From: Cyclobacterium roseum
GTDB taxonomy: Bacteria; Bacteroidota; Bacteroidia; Cytophagales; Cyclobacteriaceae
Direction of reading: 5' to 3'
DNA length: 64,000 bases
Assembly: GCF_010119225.1 (NCBI RefSeq)
Contig: NZ_WNKF01000010.1
Span: forward strand, 1-64,000
Part shown: one piece after another, positions 1 to 8,976 of the stretch
Position numbering within the stretch: the stretch's first letter is position 1
Layout: each line of letters opens with the position of its first letter
The notes under the pieces: model-generated
Seen by the model: only the letters and a program-made list of their open reading frames with translations
Database searches by the model: none
What the model was told of the DNA's origin: nothing
Translations under genes and position numbers: made by a program

Positions 1-256
1 CGAACAGCACGGCTCCGCGGAATTTGTAATTCCGTGGCACAGATCGGGGGATTTGTAATCCCCGGACGGATACGTAAGCAGGATTGCAAATCCTGTTTAT
101 CTGTGGTTCGACATTGCAAATATCGAACAGCACGGCTCCGCGGAATTTGTAATTCCGTGGCACAGATCGGGGGATTTGTAATCCCCGGACGGATACGTAA
201 GCAGGATTGCAAATCCTGTTTATCTGTGGTTCGACATTGCAAATGTCGAACAGCAG
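1..256. repeat. Tandem 123-bp palindrome-rich repeat, two units plus a partial third
   Basis: Units begin at 1, 124 and 247 with CGAACAGCA, so the period is exactly 123 bp; the third unit breaks off after about 10 bases, and the array may extend left of the window. The two full units are nearly identical. Each unit holds four short hairpins with three-base loops: GGAATT-TGT-AATTCC, GGGGATT-TGT-AATCCCC, AGGATT-GCA-AATCCT and a TTCGACATT-GCA-AATGTCGAA type that spans the unit junction (one mismatch at the first junction). An open frame across the array exists only because the period is divisible by three. Similar ATTTGTAAT/ATTGCAAAT palindromes are dispersed in Bacteroidota genomes from general knowledge; their function is not known to me. 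Confidence 0.85.
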
Positions 257-345
257 GGTTTAAGCTAAATTCTTCAATGCCCTTATATCACTTATATGGT
301 TCACTATTTTTTTTCTCGGTGTCTAAGTCTTAAATCGACTCATCC

Positions 346-2241
346 CTACAAAGCCTCTAACTTCACTTTCAGGGTGGTTTCTTTTTCCAGCGCCCAGGCA
401 GGAATTCGGATTTCAATACGCTTCAATCCATCAATTTGCCTGTCCAATTTCAGCGGAGCGGGATCAAGAGAAACGACCGAAACCGCTAGATCCGGATGGG
501 ATAAATTTTCCAATTTCACCTGCTTTCCATCCTGCCTCAGGATCGCTCCGCCCGGAACGATTTCCACATCCGCCTGCGTCATGAGCTGCCAGGTGATCAT
601 CTCGGTGTTTTCATTGGTGACCAGCTGATCCTCTATTAGTAAGGAATGATCATCCAGACGTACAAACTTCCGGTGCGCCTTATCTAGATTACCCCCAAAA
701 ACCGATGTCAGGTCAAACAGGGCTTCGGGTTGAGCTCCCTTCGAGAAATTTTCCAGGCTGGCAAAACCATCGTTGACATGCAATTCATTGTTTACCGTCA
801 AGGTGCTATGACCGTAATTGTTTTTAGTCAGCAAAGTCCAGCGTTCACAATCCTGACAACTTCCCCAAAGGTTGAATCCCGTTGTTTCCAGTTCGTGGTA
901 AGGCTGGTTTCCCGGATCGATTACCCATCTGACCCCGTTCAATTCCCAAATAAAGGAACCGGCATCCATATTGCCATGACTGATGGTGGCCTTGCCTCCT
1001 TTACCGCCAAAATAATACGCATCGGCAGCGTCTGAATCATCCCGAAAAATGGTTATTGGATTGGATCCATCTCCTTTCCAGGCAGTAGGAAGACCTTCTT
1101 CTGATGTGGATTCAAATTGTGCCAGCCAGATCAGGCCCGCACCGGCTATACGGTGCAACTTGCCCATATCCGCTGTTGGCTGGAGGAACTTTTCATTTTC
1201 GATATATAGTGGATTCCCTGTTTTGGTCCCAAACCAGGCCAAAATAATGTCCCCGCTTGTTCCATGTTTATCTCCGCAGTCCGCATAATTGTAATACCAG
1301 CCGGAAGGGGCAATGCTTAGTTTCCTGAAATCGGCACTGGCTTTGAAGGCCGGGTATTCGGCTATGCCAAAATCGGTTCCAAAGGCTGATTCCAGCATGG
1401 CGGATGTCAGGACCGAAAAGGCGGTTCCATAGCCCCAATAGGTAGACCCTTCCGGGTACACCCCATCCGGACCATACTCTTCCAGGGCATGGGGCATGCC
1501 ATCCAGGGAACGGGAAATGGTTTTGGCGGCCAATTCCGGATCCTGGTCAGCTATCATGATGGATGCTGCAATCATGCCTCCGTTACAAACCTGGTTCCAG
1601 TTATTGGTTCCATCGATCCAGCCGTGGTTGCCTTCCCAACTGGGCTGAATGCCTTTTTCAATCAAAGCGGTTTTGGCCAAAGCTACGGTTGATTTTGGCA
1701 GGTCCTTCCCTACCCAATCAATGGCCAGGGCCACGGCAGTTGCCATTTCTGCCACATCCAGAAAATGCGAGGGATTCCAGTCAGAAAAATTGGAAACGGC
1801 CAGCAGCTCTTCATTTATCTTGTCCAGGTACTTTTGATCGCCGTCAATTCGATAAGTAATCCCCAATACGTTCATTCGGTGCAGCATGTCACGGGAAGTT
1901 CCCAATAGCCGGCGCCCCACTACCTTTCGGGTTAATACCGGCTCACTAAGTACTGCTTCGGCATTGGCTTTCACTGCTTCGTAGTAATTGGCCACCATCG
2001 GATCCTGTTTAATTTCTCGCTTCAGGTTTCGTTCCCAGGCGGGTGTAAGGGCCAGTTTCGGGCTTCTTTTGCGCAGGTTGCGCTTGATGTAGTTTACCGT
2101 GATGGGATTTTCCAGCTTGGGGGGATCTTGATCTAAAAACGGGTCAACAGCAATCGTTGAGGCTACCGCTGTTCCCTTTGAAGGTCCTGCAAGGATACCT
2201 GCAAACAGAAATATACACAGAAGTAATTTTGGGTTTTTCAT
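346..2241 (-). CDS. Heparinase II/III-family polysaccharide lyase-like protein
   Basis: A 631-residue exported protein predicted to cleave an acidic or acetylated polysaccharide by beta-elimination in the periplasm. The start is the ATG at 2241, giving a signal peptide (MKNPKLLLCIFLFAGILAG); a longer frame begins only with TTG at 2262. An alpha-toroid N-terminal half is followed by a beta-sheet heparinase II/III region. Likely catalytic signatures are NNWNQ near residue 213, PEGSTYWGYG near 263 and SHGNMDAGSF near 421, matching the Asn, Tyr and His of the superfamily. It lies downstream of susD on the same strand, separated by 336 bp that include a terminator-like hairpin, so it may have its own promoter. 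The substrate cannot be read from sequence; alginate, heparinoid or pectin-type glycans are possible. Confidence 0.82.
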   Translation of the reverse strand: MKNPKLLLCIFLFAGILAGPSKGTAVASTIAVDPFLDQDPPKLENPITVNYIKRNLRKRSPKLALTPAWERNLKREIKQDPMVANYYEAVKANAEAVLSEPVLTRKVVGRRLLGTSRDMLHRMNVLGITYRIDGDQKYLDKINEELLAVSNFSDWNPSHFLDVAEMATAVALAIDWVGKDLPKSTVALAKTALIEKGIQPSWEGNHGWIDGTNNWNQVCNGGMIAASIMIADQDPELAAKTISRSLDGMPHALEEYGPDGVYPEGSTYWGYGTAFSVLTSAMLESAFGTDFGIAEYPAFKASADFRKLSIAPSGWYYNYADCGDKHGTSGDIILAWFGTKTGNPLYIENEKFLQPTADMGKLHRIAGAGLIWLAQFESTSEEGLPTAWKGDGSNPITIFRDDSDAADAYYFGGKGGKATISHGNMDAGSFIWELNGVRWVIDPGNQPYHELETTGFNLWGSCQDCERWTLLTKNNYGHSTLTVNNELHVNDGFASLENFSKGAQPEALFDLTSVFGGNLDKAHRKFVRLDDHSLLIEDQLVTNENTEMITWQLMTQADVEIVPGGAILRQDGKQVKLENLSHPDLAVSVVSLDPAPLKLDRQIDGLKRIEIRIPAWALEKETTLKVKLEAL

Positions 2242-2414
2242 AGTTATTTTATGGATTTTCAATCATTCAACATGGAATTCAGTAAGGTAGGAAAGGTTTA
2301 GTCGAAATGGCGATTTTAGGTATCGAAACAAGAATTTAGCCGTTCATTCTGCTGTTTACAAAAGGTAATTTACATTTTTCTACTATTCCTTTCAATCCTT
2401 CCATGTAATATAAA

Positions 2415-2472
2415 GAAAAAACCTGCCAACAATTCCTCCGAAAAAACGATCCGGGAAAAATTGTTGACAGGT
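2415..2472 (-). terminator. Terminator-like hairpin between susD and the lyase gene
   Basis: On the minus strand ACCTGTCAACAATT (2472-2459) pairs with AATTGTTGGCAGGT (2434-2421) with one mismatch, and is followed by TTTTTTC. It lies about 105 bp downstream of the susD stop and about 180 bp upstream of the lyase start. It could end or attenuate susCD transcription before the lyase. The rest of the 2242-2577 gap is AT-rich and shows no further gene. Confidence 0.65.
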
Positions 2473-2577
2473 CTTATCAAATTTAACAGCCAGATTAAAA
2501 CTGACCTTTTACCAATATTTAGAACTTGGTCTTTCTAATGACTCCAATTCTGAAAGTCACCTAACTAAACCAATATT

Positions 2578-4353
2578 TTATTCGTAACCAGGATTTTGCT
2601 CCAGTTGCGGATTTTGAGCCAGGTCATCCAGTGGAAGGGGCCAAAAGTAATGCTTGCCTTCATCGAATACCGGATTTTCCCAGTCGGTGCCTTTATACAC
2701 ATCGATATAGGTATTTCCGTTATCGGGATCTACACTGGTCTGTATGGCTGCACCGGCGTACCTGGCTTCAGCGTCTGCAGTCCACCGGATACCCAAATCA
2801 GGGCTTTCCAGTTTTTTACCCTGCTTCCAACGCTTCAGGTCGTTGTATCGGAAACCTTCCAAAAACAACTCAACCCTTCTTTCCCTTCTGATCTCTACTA
2901 GTAAGGGGGAAATACCATCATTGGCATATCGGGGATCCATCGGTGGATTTACATCCAGGTGAGGCATGGCTACCCGGTCTCTAAGCAGATTGATACTCAT
3001 ATCCAGGTCGGCCTGGGTGATTTCACCCAGCTCGGCCTTGGCCTCTGCATAATTCAGCAACACTTCCCCGTATCGAAGAATGATTCCGGGCGTTTCCGCT
3101 GTATTGTAAGCCTTGCCGATCATATCATCTGCATTGTAATGTTTGACAATGTGATAACCCGTTGTGGTAGTAAGGCCTCCGGGCATCCCTACAATTCTGG
3201 GGTAATCCCTTCCATCATTATTATGGTATTTGTACTTTTCGGAATCATCCGGATGAAGGATCGTCTGTCGTAAGCGAGGATCCCGGTTAGCAAAGACATC
3301 TTCAATGGTCTCATCGCCCTGATACAGCGGAGACATAGAAATCGGTAAGCCATCGGTTGCCAGGAAATCTTCGACAAAACTTTTGGTGGCTCCACCTGTA
3401 TAGCTGAAATAGCTTTGGACGTGATTGGTATAGATTCCCAATTGGTACCTTCTCCACACCATCACCTCCGGATTGCCACTTACATCCAACTGTCGATGAA
3501 AGGCATTGAAATCGTTTTCCGGATCCCCGGTATTGTACACCGAATAGGGGCCGTTGTCCATGATTTCCTTGGCCGCTTCCGCCGCTTTTGTCAACCACAT
3601 TTCGGCATTGGATCCACCGTGGTATTTTCTCCAGGTACCTTCAAACAGACAAACCCGGGACATGATGGCCAAAGCGGCCCAACGGTTCAATCGGCCCGGC
3701 TCGTTGCCATCTCCCCAGTCATCAGGAATGTGGGTAGCGGCAAATTCCAGATCAGCCAGGACATTATCCATCGCCTCTTCTCTTGGCGTTCTTGCGGCAA
3801 AGAGGGCTTCGTCATCGATATTGAGTTCTTTTTCCACCCAGGGAACATCCCCAAATTTCTGAACTTTATCAGCATAGAACCAGCCTCTGAACAGTCTGGC
3901 TTCCCCTACATACTTATTACGAGTTGCATCAGGGATGGCTGCTTTGGGGTAGTTTTCCAGTCCAATATTGATGGCTCTGACAAAATGCCATCCCCTATAG
4001 CCAAAGGGTTGGGCACCATTGGGTACAATTTGTCTCCCGGCTCTTACCTGCTGGTAAAACAAGTGCCGCTCGTGCCTGGGAGCCAGGTTATCTGTAAATT
4101 CATCCTGGAAATAATAACTATACCTATGACTGTCAAACCCATCATCATGGGCCATCATAATGGGCACATCGTTATCGTTTAATGCCATGTGGTACAGTGT
4201 ATTGTTGTAGGTAGCCAGGTCATTTTCTGTATTCCAGAATGTCTCGTTACTCACTTCATCCAGTGGATAGCGTTCCAGGAATTCATCGTTGCAGGCGGAA
4301 AACATCACTGCCAAAAGGCAAGTCATGATCCAAATATATTTATTGCTTTTCAT
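2578..4353 (-). CDS. SusD/RagB-family glycan-binding outer-membrane lipoprotein
   Basis: A 591-residue surface lipoprotein that caps the SusC channel and captures oligosaccharides. The signal peptide ends in a lipobox with Cys21 (VMFSAC), followed directly by NDEFLERYPLDE, the usual SusD start. The N-terminal SusD-like TPR region and the C-terminal RagB/SusD region (FRYNDLKRWKQGKKL, and the end YFWPLPLDDLAQNPQLEQNPGY) are both present, so the protein looks full length. It is 18 bp downstream of susC, so the two are surely one transcript. Glycan specificity cannot be inferred; the neighbouring lyase suggests a uronic-acid-containing or similar substrate. Confidence 0.96.
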   Translation of the reverse strand: MKSNKYIWIMTCLLAVMFSACNDEFLERYPLDEVSNETFWNTENDLATYNNTLYHMALNDNDVPIMMAHDDGFDSHRYSYYFQDEFTDNLAPRHERHLFYQQVRAGRQIVPNGAQPFGYRGWHFVRAINIGLENYPKAAIPDATRNKYVGEARLFRGWFYADKVQKFGDVPWVEKELNIDDEALFAARTPREEAMDNVLADLEFAATHIPDDWGDGNEPGRLNRWAALAIMSRVCLFEGTWRKYHGGSNAEMWLTKAAEAAKEIMDNGPYSVYNTGDPENDFNAFHRQLDVSGNPEVMVWRRYQLGIYTNHVQSYFSYTGGATKSFVEDFLATDGLPISMSPLYQGDETIEDVFANRDPRLRQTILHPDDSEKYKYHNNDGRDYPRIVGMPGGLTTTTGYHIVKHYNADDMIGKAYNTAETPGIILRYGEVLLNYAEAKAELGEITQADLDMSINLLRDRVAMPHLDVNPPMDPRYANDGISPLLVEIRRERRVELFLEGFRYNDLKRWKQGKKLESPDLGIRWTADAEARYAGAAIQTSVDPDNGNTYIDVYKGTDWENPVFDEGKHYFWPLPLDDLAQNPQLEQNPGYE

Positions 4354-4371
4354 AGTATTTTCGGTTTTTTA

Positions 4372-7300
4372 TTAGAAGGTTATTCTCGCACCTAGCGTGT
4401 ACACACGTTGCATCGGGTACTCAATAGCTCCTGAATAAATGGACTCAGGATCCAAGGGCTTACGTATAGGAGAATATTCCCAAAGATTCATGCCCGCAAA
4501 GTAAATATTGGCATTTTGAAAACCGATCGTTTCCATCCAACTAAGGGGCAGATTATAACTCAAGTTGACATTTTTCAGACGTACATAGGCTGCATTCTGC
4601 AAAAACCGTGTTTGAGGCTGGATATTCTTTTTATCATTGGTAGAGATATGAGGATGGGCAAAATAAGCATCCCTGTTATCTTCAGACCAGGAATCGGTGA
4701 TAAAATATTTCTCCACGTGCCCGGCGTTGAAAGGGAAAAACCAGGTCCAGTTGCCTGAGGTTGGCCAGTGGTCCCTTCTCCCTACTCCCTGGAAGAACAA
4801 ATTCAAGTTGAAATTTCTCCATTGCAGGTTATTGTTGACACCGAAACTATATCTTGGTGTATTATTTCCTATCACCCTTCTGTCTCCCGGCTCGGAAAGC
4901 GTGTTGTTACCTGGTGAAATCACACCATCGTTATTCAGGTCCGCATATTGGATGTCTCCTGGTCTCCAGTTGGCTCCCAAGCGGGACTGATCGGCATGGT
5001 TATCTACCGCTTCTTCCGTCTGGAATATACCAACGGTTTCATAGCCCCAGATTTCTCCCAATTGTTGGCCTTCATAATACTGATTAATCACTCCCTCGGG
5101 ATTGATAAACCTGGTAATCTCAGCCGTCCAATCTGACAAGGCCAGGGTAATGTCATAATTCAAGTCGTCTCTGACCTGGTCCCTCCAGGTTAATGCCAGT
5201 TCCCAGCCAGTAGTCTTAAGGTCAGCCGCATTGGATTGTGGCGCACCAGTTCCCAATATGGATGGGTATTGTTGCCTCATCAGCATATCTTTGGTTTCCC
5301 TCGAAAATACATCAAAAGAGGCATCAATTTTACCGCCAAATAAGGTGAAGTCAAGACCAACATTCTGAGATACAACCGTTTCCCAGGTCAAGGTCGGACT
5401 TACCAATCCGGCAGGAGACACATAAGGTGTTCGCTGACCGGCACTCATCATATAAGGAGATTGACCGGTTCCCATGGTAGGAATATAGGGGTAAAAATTA
5501 TTACCTAATAATTGATTACCTAAGGTTCCGTAGGAAGCTCTTATTTTCAATTCGTCCATCCAGCTGCTGGTTCCCGCCATCCAGTTTTCATTCGAAAGTC
5601 TCCATCCTGCAGAGAAAGAAGGGAAGAAACCAAAACGACTGTCCTGAGGAAAACGAGAAGTACCGTCGTACCGCCCATTGGCTTCCAGTAGGAATCGTTC
5701 GTCAAAAATATAGTTTACCCGGTAAAAGGCTCCCCTCAACGAAACATGACTACTGCTTCCTGCTGTTTGCTGCATCCCAATGGTGGCATTTAAATCCGTA
5801 ATTAGGGGAGTAAGCAAGGTATTGGCTTGTGATCGGACGAATTTATTCTGACCCCACTCCTGATTAAAACCAATCATGGTTTTCAGATTGTGTATTTCCG
5901 GAAGTGGAACTTGGTAATCCGCATAGGCATTGAAAACATAATACTGGTTATAAGTATTTCTTTCATCGATGAAATCGTTACCGCTGAAACCATTACTAAT
6001 CATTTGATCGGCCAGGAGGTTGTTGTCGACAATATCAATTTTGCTGGCTACTTCCTGCTGTGTTCTGTGAAAGAAATTATACGAGAAATTAGACTTAATC
6101 GTAAGGCCTTCCGCTGGCGTGAGCGTTGCTCCCTGCGTCAACCAAATATCGTTATTTGTCCAGGTATTTCTTCCTCCATCTTCCAGATAGGGCCAGAAAT
6201 TAGTTCCGCCAAAATACATCCCAATGTATTGTTCGTACTGCTCTCGGTCACCTGGCTCTATGTAGTGAGGCAAATCAGGAAATTGAATGGGCATAATTGG
6301 ATTTACCCTCGCCAGTGAGTTGATATTCACATCCCAGTTGTAGAAATAAGGTTTGTCAGTCTGCTGAGAGTTGATCACGATTTTCTCATCAAGGGTCAAC
6401 CAATCTGTTATTTTAAATTCCCCTTTCATCAGGATGTTGTATCGCTTGAAATTTTCATTGCGCTCTGAATCCAGGTACCCATCCTTATTCAAGTGACCAA
6501 AGGAAACGAAATAATTCGAATTTTCTGAACCCCCTGAAATGGATAAATCATGCTGTTGCGTGGGAGCAAAGTCCGTCATGATATTGTTCTGGTAATTGTT
6601 AAAACCGTAAAAACGAAGGTTTCCATCTACCACGCCCCATTCGTTTTCGGGGATTGGGTTTTCAGACCATCTGCGAGTGCCTTCCACCATGTCATCATCA
6701 AAACTAGGCACGCCGTTAGTTCGAATATTCGCAGTGTTTCTGGCATTTACAAAATCATGCGGATCCGTGACCGGATCCATATTGAAGATCGGTTTGGCTA
6801 ATGAAAACTGGCTATTTAAGGATACTCTTACTTTACCGGCTTTTCCGCTTTTAGTAGTGACCAAAACAACTCCAAATGCAGCCCGGGCACCGTAAACGGC
6901 AGCGGCGGAAGCATCTTTTAGTACGGATACACTCTCAATATCATTGGGATTGATCCTGTTTAGGTCCATGGGAACGTTATCCACCAAAATCAAAGGAGAA
7001 CCCCCATTGATGGATTGAAATCCTCGAATATTGAAAGACGGACTCTGCGAGGGATCTCCGTTTTGGGGGGTAATGTTCAGGTTGGGAATTACCCCTTGCA
7101 GCCCTTCTGCCACATTCGCAATCGGCCTGCTTTCGAGTCGCTCACTAGTAGCTACCCCAACAGCTCCTGTTAGGTTTACTTTCTCCTGCGTACCATATCC
7201 AACGACCACCACTTCATCCAATGCTTGCGCACTTTCTACCAAGGTGACATCAATGGTTTGCTGGTTTCCGACTTCTACGGTCTTACTTTCAAAGCCAATA

Positions 7301-7644
7301 AAAGAGAATACCAGGGAGACTCCTTCCGGTACGGTCACGGAATATTTTCCATCCAGATCCGTCGCCGTACCTACGGAGGTACCCGGAACGGATACGGTAG
7401 CACCGGGTATGGGTTGCCCATTTTGGTCCGTCACGGTCCCGGATACGGTGATATCAAATTCATTTTGGGTTTTCTCCACGCTGCTGATGGAGGCTCTGTC
7501 TGGCACATTCACTGCCACATTCTCTAGATTCCTGTCTAATTGCTGTTCCTGCGCCATCAGGCTGCCGGATACCAGGTAAAACAGGATTGCCGCCAGGCAT
7601 GAAATCGATTTCACCAGGCGACAATTAAGTACTTGTTTTTTCAT
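4372..7644 (-). CDS. SusC/RagA-family TonB-dependent outer-membrane receptor
   Basis: A 1090-residue outer-membrane transporter that imports oligosaccharides using TonB energy. After a signal peptide (to about residue 31, SLMAQ) and a short linker comes a carboxypeptidase-D-regulatory-like domain (about 66-150, VSGTVTDQNGQPIPGA), then the SusC signature DEVVVVGYGTQ (about 145-155), the plug domain and a 22-strand barrel ending in an aromatic residue (GARITF). No N-terminal STN domain is present, so signalling through an anti-sigma factor is unlikely. This fits control by the divergent Nudix-type regulator instead. It is the first gene of the susC-susD unit. Confidence 0.97.
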   Translation of the reverse strand: MKKQVLNCRLVKSISCLAAILFYLVSGSLMAQEQQLDRNLENVAVNVPDRASISSVEKTQNEFDITVSGTVTDQNGQPIPGATVSVPGTSVGTATDLDGKYSVTVPEGVSLVFSFIGFESKTVEVGNQQTIDVTLVESAQALDEVVVVGYGTQEKVNLTGAVGVATSERLESRPIANVAEGLQGVIPNLNITPQNGDPSQSPSFNIRGFQSINGGSPLILVDNVPMDLNRINPNDIESVSVLKDASAAAVYGARAAFGVVLVTTKSGKAGKVRVSLNSQFSLAKPIFNMDPVTDPHDFVNARNTANIRTNGVPSFDDDMVEGTRRWSENPIPENEWGVVDGNLRFYGFNNYQNNIMTDFAPTQQHDLSISGGSENSNYFVSFGHLNKDGYLDSERNENFKRYNILMKGEFKITDWLTLDEKIVINSQQTDKPYFYNWDVNINSLARVNPIMPIQFPDLPHYIEPGDREQYEQYIGMYFGGTNFWPYLEDGGRNTWTNNDIWLTQGATLTPAEGLTIKSNFSYNFFHRTQQEVASKIDIVDNNLLADQMISNGFSGNDFIDERNTYNQYYVFNAYADYQVPLPEIHNLKTMIGFNQEWGQNKFVRSQANTLLTPLITDLNATIGMQQTAGSSSHVSLRGAFYRVNYIFDERFLLEANGRYDGTSRFPQDSRFGFFPSFSAGWRLSNENWMAGTSSWMDELKIRASYGTLGNQLLGNNFYPYIPTMGTGQSPYMMSAGQRTPYVSPAGLVSPTLTWETVVSQNVGLDFTLFGGKIDASFDVFSRETKDMLMRQQYPSILGTGAPQSNAADLKTTGWELALTWRDQVRDDLNYDITLALSDWTAEITRFINPEGVINQYYEGQQLGEIWGYETVGIFQTEEAVDNHADQSRLGANWRPGDIQYADLNNDGVISPGNNTLSEPGDRRVIGNNTPRYSFGVNNNLQWRNFNLNLFFQGVGRRDHWPTSGNWTWFFPFNAGHVEKYFITDSWSEDNRDAYFAHPHISTNDKKNIQPQTRFLQNAAYVRLKNVNLSYNLPLSWMETIGFQNANIYFAGMNLWEYSPIRKPLDPESIYSGAIEYPMQRVYTLGARITF

Positions 7645-7754
7645 AATGGATTGTTGTTAATTGTTAGATTTTTCTTAATCGTTTTTCTTCGCTTGTCACG
7701 AATCAGTTTTCCATAGGCACTTGATTTATTGATGAACGGTTTTTTTAATACATG

Positions 7755-7779
7755 AAAAACAAAACATCGCTTTGTTTTT
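7755..7779. promoter_or_regulatory. Candidate operator palindrome upstream of susC
   Basis: Perfect 9-bp arms AAAAACAAA and TTTGTTTTT separated by ACATCGC, about 111 bp upstream of the susC start. The symmetric 25-bp shape would suit a dimeric regulator, but the arms are low in complexity, so chance is a real alternative. Confidence 0.3.
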
Positions 7780-8131
7780 ACAGCTTTTAATTAACCTTAA
7801 CGAAATTATATTTTACTTAACAAGAAACCTCCCTTTAAGCAAAGGGAATCTTTAATCTTAACAGGGTGATTTCATCTGAATTATTCCAAATTATATGGAT
7901 TTTATTATCAAGAAAAAAATTATAGGGGATCTTTTTTTATAACTAATTTTTTGTGTTTTAAATCAGAAAAATCCTTTTGTAAAAAAAATATGATTCCCAG
8001 TACCCAAACCTGAAGGTTTTTCAGCCTTAATCCCTGTTTCCTTTTTTTGGACTGCCTATCCGGAATTCCATTATTTTTTTTAATCGTAATAGTGACGTTT
8101 GAAAAAAAAATAAGTAAACTTAAAACCGGAT

Positions 8132-8176
8132 ATTACCAACGAATGATTTCCGGGTAGGTAATTAGGTCTTGGTAAT
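8132..8176. promoter_or_regulatory. Inverted repeat upstream of the Nudix-type regulator
   Basis: ATTACCAA at 8132-8139 and TTGGTAAT at 8169-8176 form perfect 8-bp arms with a 29-bp spacer, about 87 bp before the regulator start. It could be a looped or two-half-site operator for autoregulation. This is inference only. Confidence 0.3.
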
Positions 8177-8183
8177 CCCGCAG

Positions 8184-8201
8184 AATAGCCCATATGCTAT
8201 T
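8184..8201. promoter_or_regulatory. Compact 18-bp palindrome near the regulator start
   Basis: AATAGC (8184-8189) and GCTATT (8196-8201) flank CCATAT, giving an 18-bp symmetric site 61 bp upstream of the regulator ATG. This spacing suits autoregulation by a winged-helix dimer. No binding evidence exists in the sequence itself. Confidence 0.3.
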
Positions 8202-8262
8202 TTAGGAAGTAATTATTGGCAAAACAAAAACGACTAACGGTAGACTTAGATTAAAAGCTATT

Positions 8263-8976
8263 ATGATTAAATATTCCAGTCAGACCAGGGTTTTGGTAGC
8301 CGTGGATTGCATTATTTTCGGATTTGATGGTCAAGACTACAAATTATTACTGGTACAGCGTGGGTTTGCGCCAGAAAAAGAAAAGTGGAGCCTGATGGGT
8401 GGGTTTCTCCAACCCACAGAATCCCTTGATGAAGCGGCCACGCGAATCCTAAAACAGCTAACCGGATTGGAAAACGTTTATTTGGATCAAATGCATGCGT
8501 TTAGCCGACCGGATCGAGACCCGGTAGAGCGCGTGGTGGGAGTCGTTTACATGGCCCTGATCGATATCGAAAAATACGAAAAGCAAATAAACGATGATTT
8601 CCATGCCCGCTGGTTTTTGATGAAAGAATTACCCCAACTGATTTTTGACCATGAGGAAATGGTGCAGATGGCACTTAATCGCCTCCGTTATAAGGCATCG
8701 CTTCACCCCATCTTGTTTGAATTGCTTCCGGAGAAGTTTACCCTGCCTCAGCTGCAGGCCTTGTACGAAGGACTCTTCGACACCAAGATTGACAAACGAA
8801 ATTTTACCCGGAAATTACTGTCCAGCAATATCCTGAAAAAGAAAAACGAAAAGGATAAATCCACCTCCAAAAAAGGGGCCTATTTTTACTCGCTTAATGA
8901 GGCCATTTATAAGGACAATGGTCAAAACATGCTAAACCTGATCCCCAAAAATGAAATGCCTGCCGCTATGGAATAA
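8263..8976 (+). CDS. NrtR/AraR-type transcriptional regulator (Nudix-like sensor plus winged helix)
   Basis: A 237-residue cytoplasmic regulator. Residues 1-145 form a Nudix-like fold; the Nudix-box region (GGFLQPTESLDEAAT, about 46-60) is followed by RILKQLTG instead of the REUxEExG of active enzymes, so hydrolase activity is probably lost and the domain serves as a ligand sensor. Residues about 150-230 form the winged-helix domain (KIDKRNFTRKLLSSNIL). NrtR relatives in Bacteroidota include AraR-type regulators of sugar catabolism. Its place divergent from susC suggests that it controls this glycan locus, perhaps with a sugar from the lyase pathway as effector. The ATG at 8263 is the only sensible start. 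Confidence 0.9.
   Translation: MIKYSSQTRVLVAVDCIIFGFDGQDYKLLLVQRGFAPEKEKWSLMGGFLQPTESLDEAATRILKQLTGLENVYLDQMHAFSRPDRDPVERVVGVVYMALIDIEKYEKQINDDFHARWFLMKELPQLIFDHEEMVQMALNRLRYKASLHPILFELLPEKFTLPQLQALYEGLFDTKIDKRNFTRKLLSSNILKKKNEKDKSTSKKGAYFYSLNEAIYKDNGQNMLNLIPKNEMPAAME

Larger units (their letters stand above)
7645..8262. promoter_or_regulatory. Divergent AT-rich intergenic region between susC and the Nudix-type regulator
   Basis: A 618-bp gap with no supportable gene on either strand and many A/T runs. It must hold the promoters of susC (minus) and of the regulator (plus). Three inverted repeats stand out and are listed separately: 7755-7779, 8132-8176 and 8184-8201. I see no confident TAnnTTTG box at the expected place for either gene. 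Confidence 0.6.

Noticed and set aside
34-333. 99-codon frame over the 123-bp repeat array
   Set aside because: The frame stays open only because the period is a multiple of three; the peptide repeats itself and has no start signal.
2242-2262. TTG start for the lyase
   Set aside because: The ATG at 2241 gives a proper signal peptide; the extension adds a charged segment in front of it.
3415-4182. 255-codon plus-strand frame
   Set aside because: It is antisense to susD, a strong gene; the peptide has no domain or natural composition.
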